64,000 bases of DNA from Tritonibacter litoralis. GTDB lineage: Bacteria > Pseudomonadota > Alphaproteobacteria > Rhodobacterales > Rhodobacteraceae. The stretch spans positions 310,001 to 374,000 of the forward strand of contig NZ_WIBF01000001.1 of assembly GCF_009496005.1 (NCBI RefSeq). Reading direction: 5' to 3'. The first letter of the stretch is position 1; each line of letters starts with the position of its first letter. Positions 63,591 through 64,000 of this stretch are shown in pieces. The position numbers were made by a program, and so were the translations under genes. The notes beneath the pieces were generated by a model. That model ran no database searches. It was not told where the DNA came from and saw only the letters and a program-made list of their open reading frames with translations.

Positions 63591-64000
63591 ACGCGCAGAA
63601 ACTTCTGGCAGAAGGGCTGGGGACAGCCTTTCTTCTGATCAGCGTCATCGGGTCCGGCATCATGGCGGAAACACTGGCGCAGGGGAACGTGGCCTTGGCC
63701 CTTTTGGCAAACGCCATTGCCACAGGCTGTATGCTGTTTGCCATTATCACCACATTGGGCCCGATTTCCGGCGCGCATTTCAATCCAGCTGTGTCTCTGG
63801 CCTTTGCGCTGCGCGGCGACCTGCCGTGGAAAGATTTTGGCCCTTATGTTCTGATCCAGATCATCGGCGGGATCCTCGGCGTTTGGGCCTGTCATTGGAT
63901 GTTTGACCAATCGATCCTGCAGACCTCTGCCACAATGCACAGAACCGGCGTATCGCAATGGTTCTCGGAAATCGTGGCGACCTTTGGTCTGTTGTTTGTG
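63587..64000 (+). CDS. Aquaglyceroporin (MIP family), partial; probable arsenite channel
   Basis: The first 138 residues of a membrane channel, cut by the window end. Three helices are visible, with the first NPA box in GAHFNPAVSLAFAL (near residue 67). It overlaps arsC by four bases. A MIP channel downstream of arsC, as aqpS in Sinorhizobium, lets arsenite made by ArsC out of the cell by diffusion. The pore-selectivity residues of the second half are outside the window, so arsenite specificity is inferred from the operon only. Confidence 0.88.
   Translation, partial: MNAQKLLAEGLGTAFLLISVIGSGIMAETLAQGNVALALLANAIATGCMLFAIITTLGPISGAHFNPAVSLAFALRGDLPWKDFGPYVLIQIIGGILGVWACHWMFDQSILQTSATMHRTGVSQWFSEIVATFGLLFV

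Overview
The window comes from an alphaproteobacterial chromosome, most likely a marine Rhodobacterales (Roseobacter-group) organism. The evidence is the gene content and order: a ChpT phosphotransferase with CtrA-type TTAA-N7-TTAA boxes, rpsB-tsf, L21 fused to a helix-hairpin-helix tail followed by rpmA, a GNAT gene, obgE, proB and proA, the virulence-factor/MetF/corrinoid methyltransferase trio, the olsBA ornithine-lipid pair, and extended N-termini on PstC and PstA. Most of the window is chromosomal backbone, with genes on both strands in short operons. No transposase, integrase, phage gene or CRISPR array was seen.

Layout. 0-3.6 kb: end of a class II DAHP synthase, a PAS_5 protein, then yicC-gmk-gamma carbonic anhydrase. 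3.6-11.1 kb: the phosphate regulon phoR | pstS-pstC-pstA-pstB-phoU-phoB, with a three-repeat Pho box before pstS and a strong hairpin after it. 11.1-13.4 kb: a LysR gene divergent from glutaryl-CoA dehydrogenase. 13.4-14.0 kb: a gene-free convergent stretch crowded with TTTGCAA-type motifs and holding a CtrA-type box. 14-25 kb is the most interesting block. A response regulator and a hybrid histidine kinase diverge, and then comes an operon of two di-heme cytochrome c peroxidases, a Tat-exported Rieske protein and an AioA-like molybdopterin enzyme, followed by a HEAT-repeat protein. This set matches the dissimilatory iodate reductase (IdrA, IdrB, IdrP1, IdrP2) better than a true arsenite oxidase.

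25-36.8 kb: tRNA-Ser(CGA), DUF2059, the L21/L27/Obg/proline block, chpT, olsBA, rpsB-tsf. 37-43 kb: a LuxR solo with an altered ligand pocket, aroQ, a crotonase, a serine hydrolase, and the C1/corrinoid trio. 43-54.6 kb: Ppx/GppA, RlmE, a 55-residue protein, BrkB, an FtsX-type ABC transporter with an AttH-like secreted protein, an M32 carboxypeptidase, heme A synthase, TrmJ. 54.7-64 kb: a ThiE-like protein, a HupE-like membrane protein, psuK-psuG, DUF502, bdhA with a candidate small RNA upstream, a peptide-binding protein, and the start of an arsenic operon (ArsR-ArsC fusion, a second ArsC, an aquaporin cut by the window end).

The iodate-reductase reading rests on recognising gene families and motifs by eye, not on a database search. 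An ars operon 40 kb away keeps an arsenic-related function for the AioA-like enzyme worth testing.
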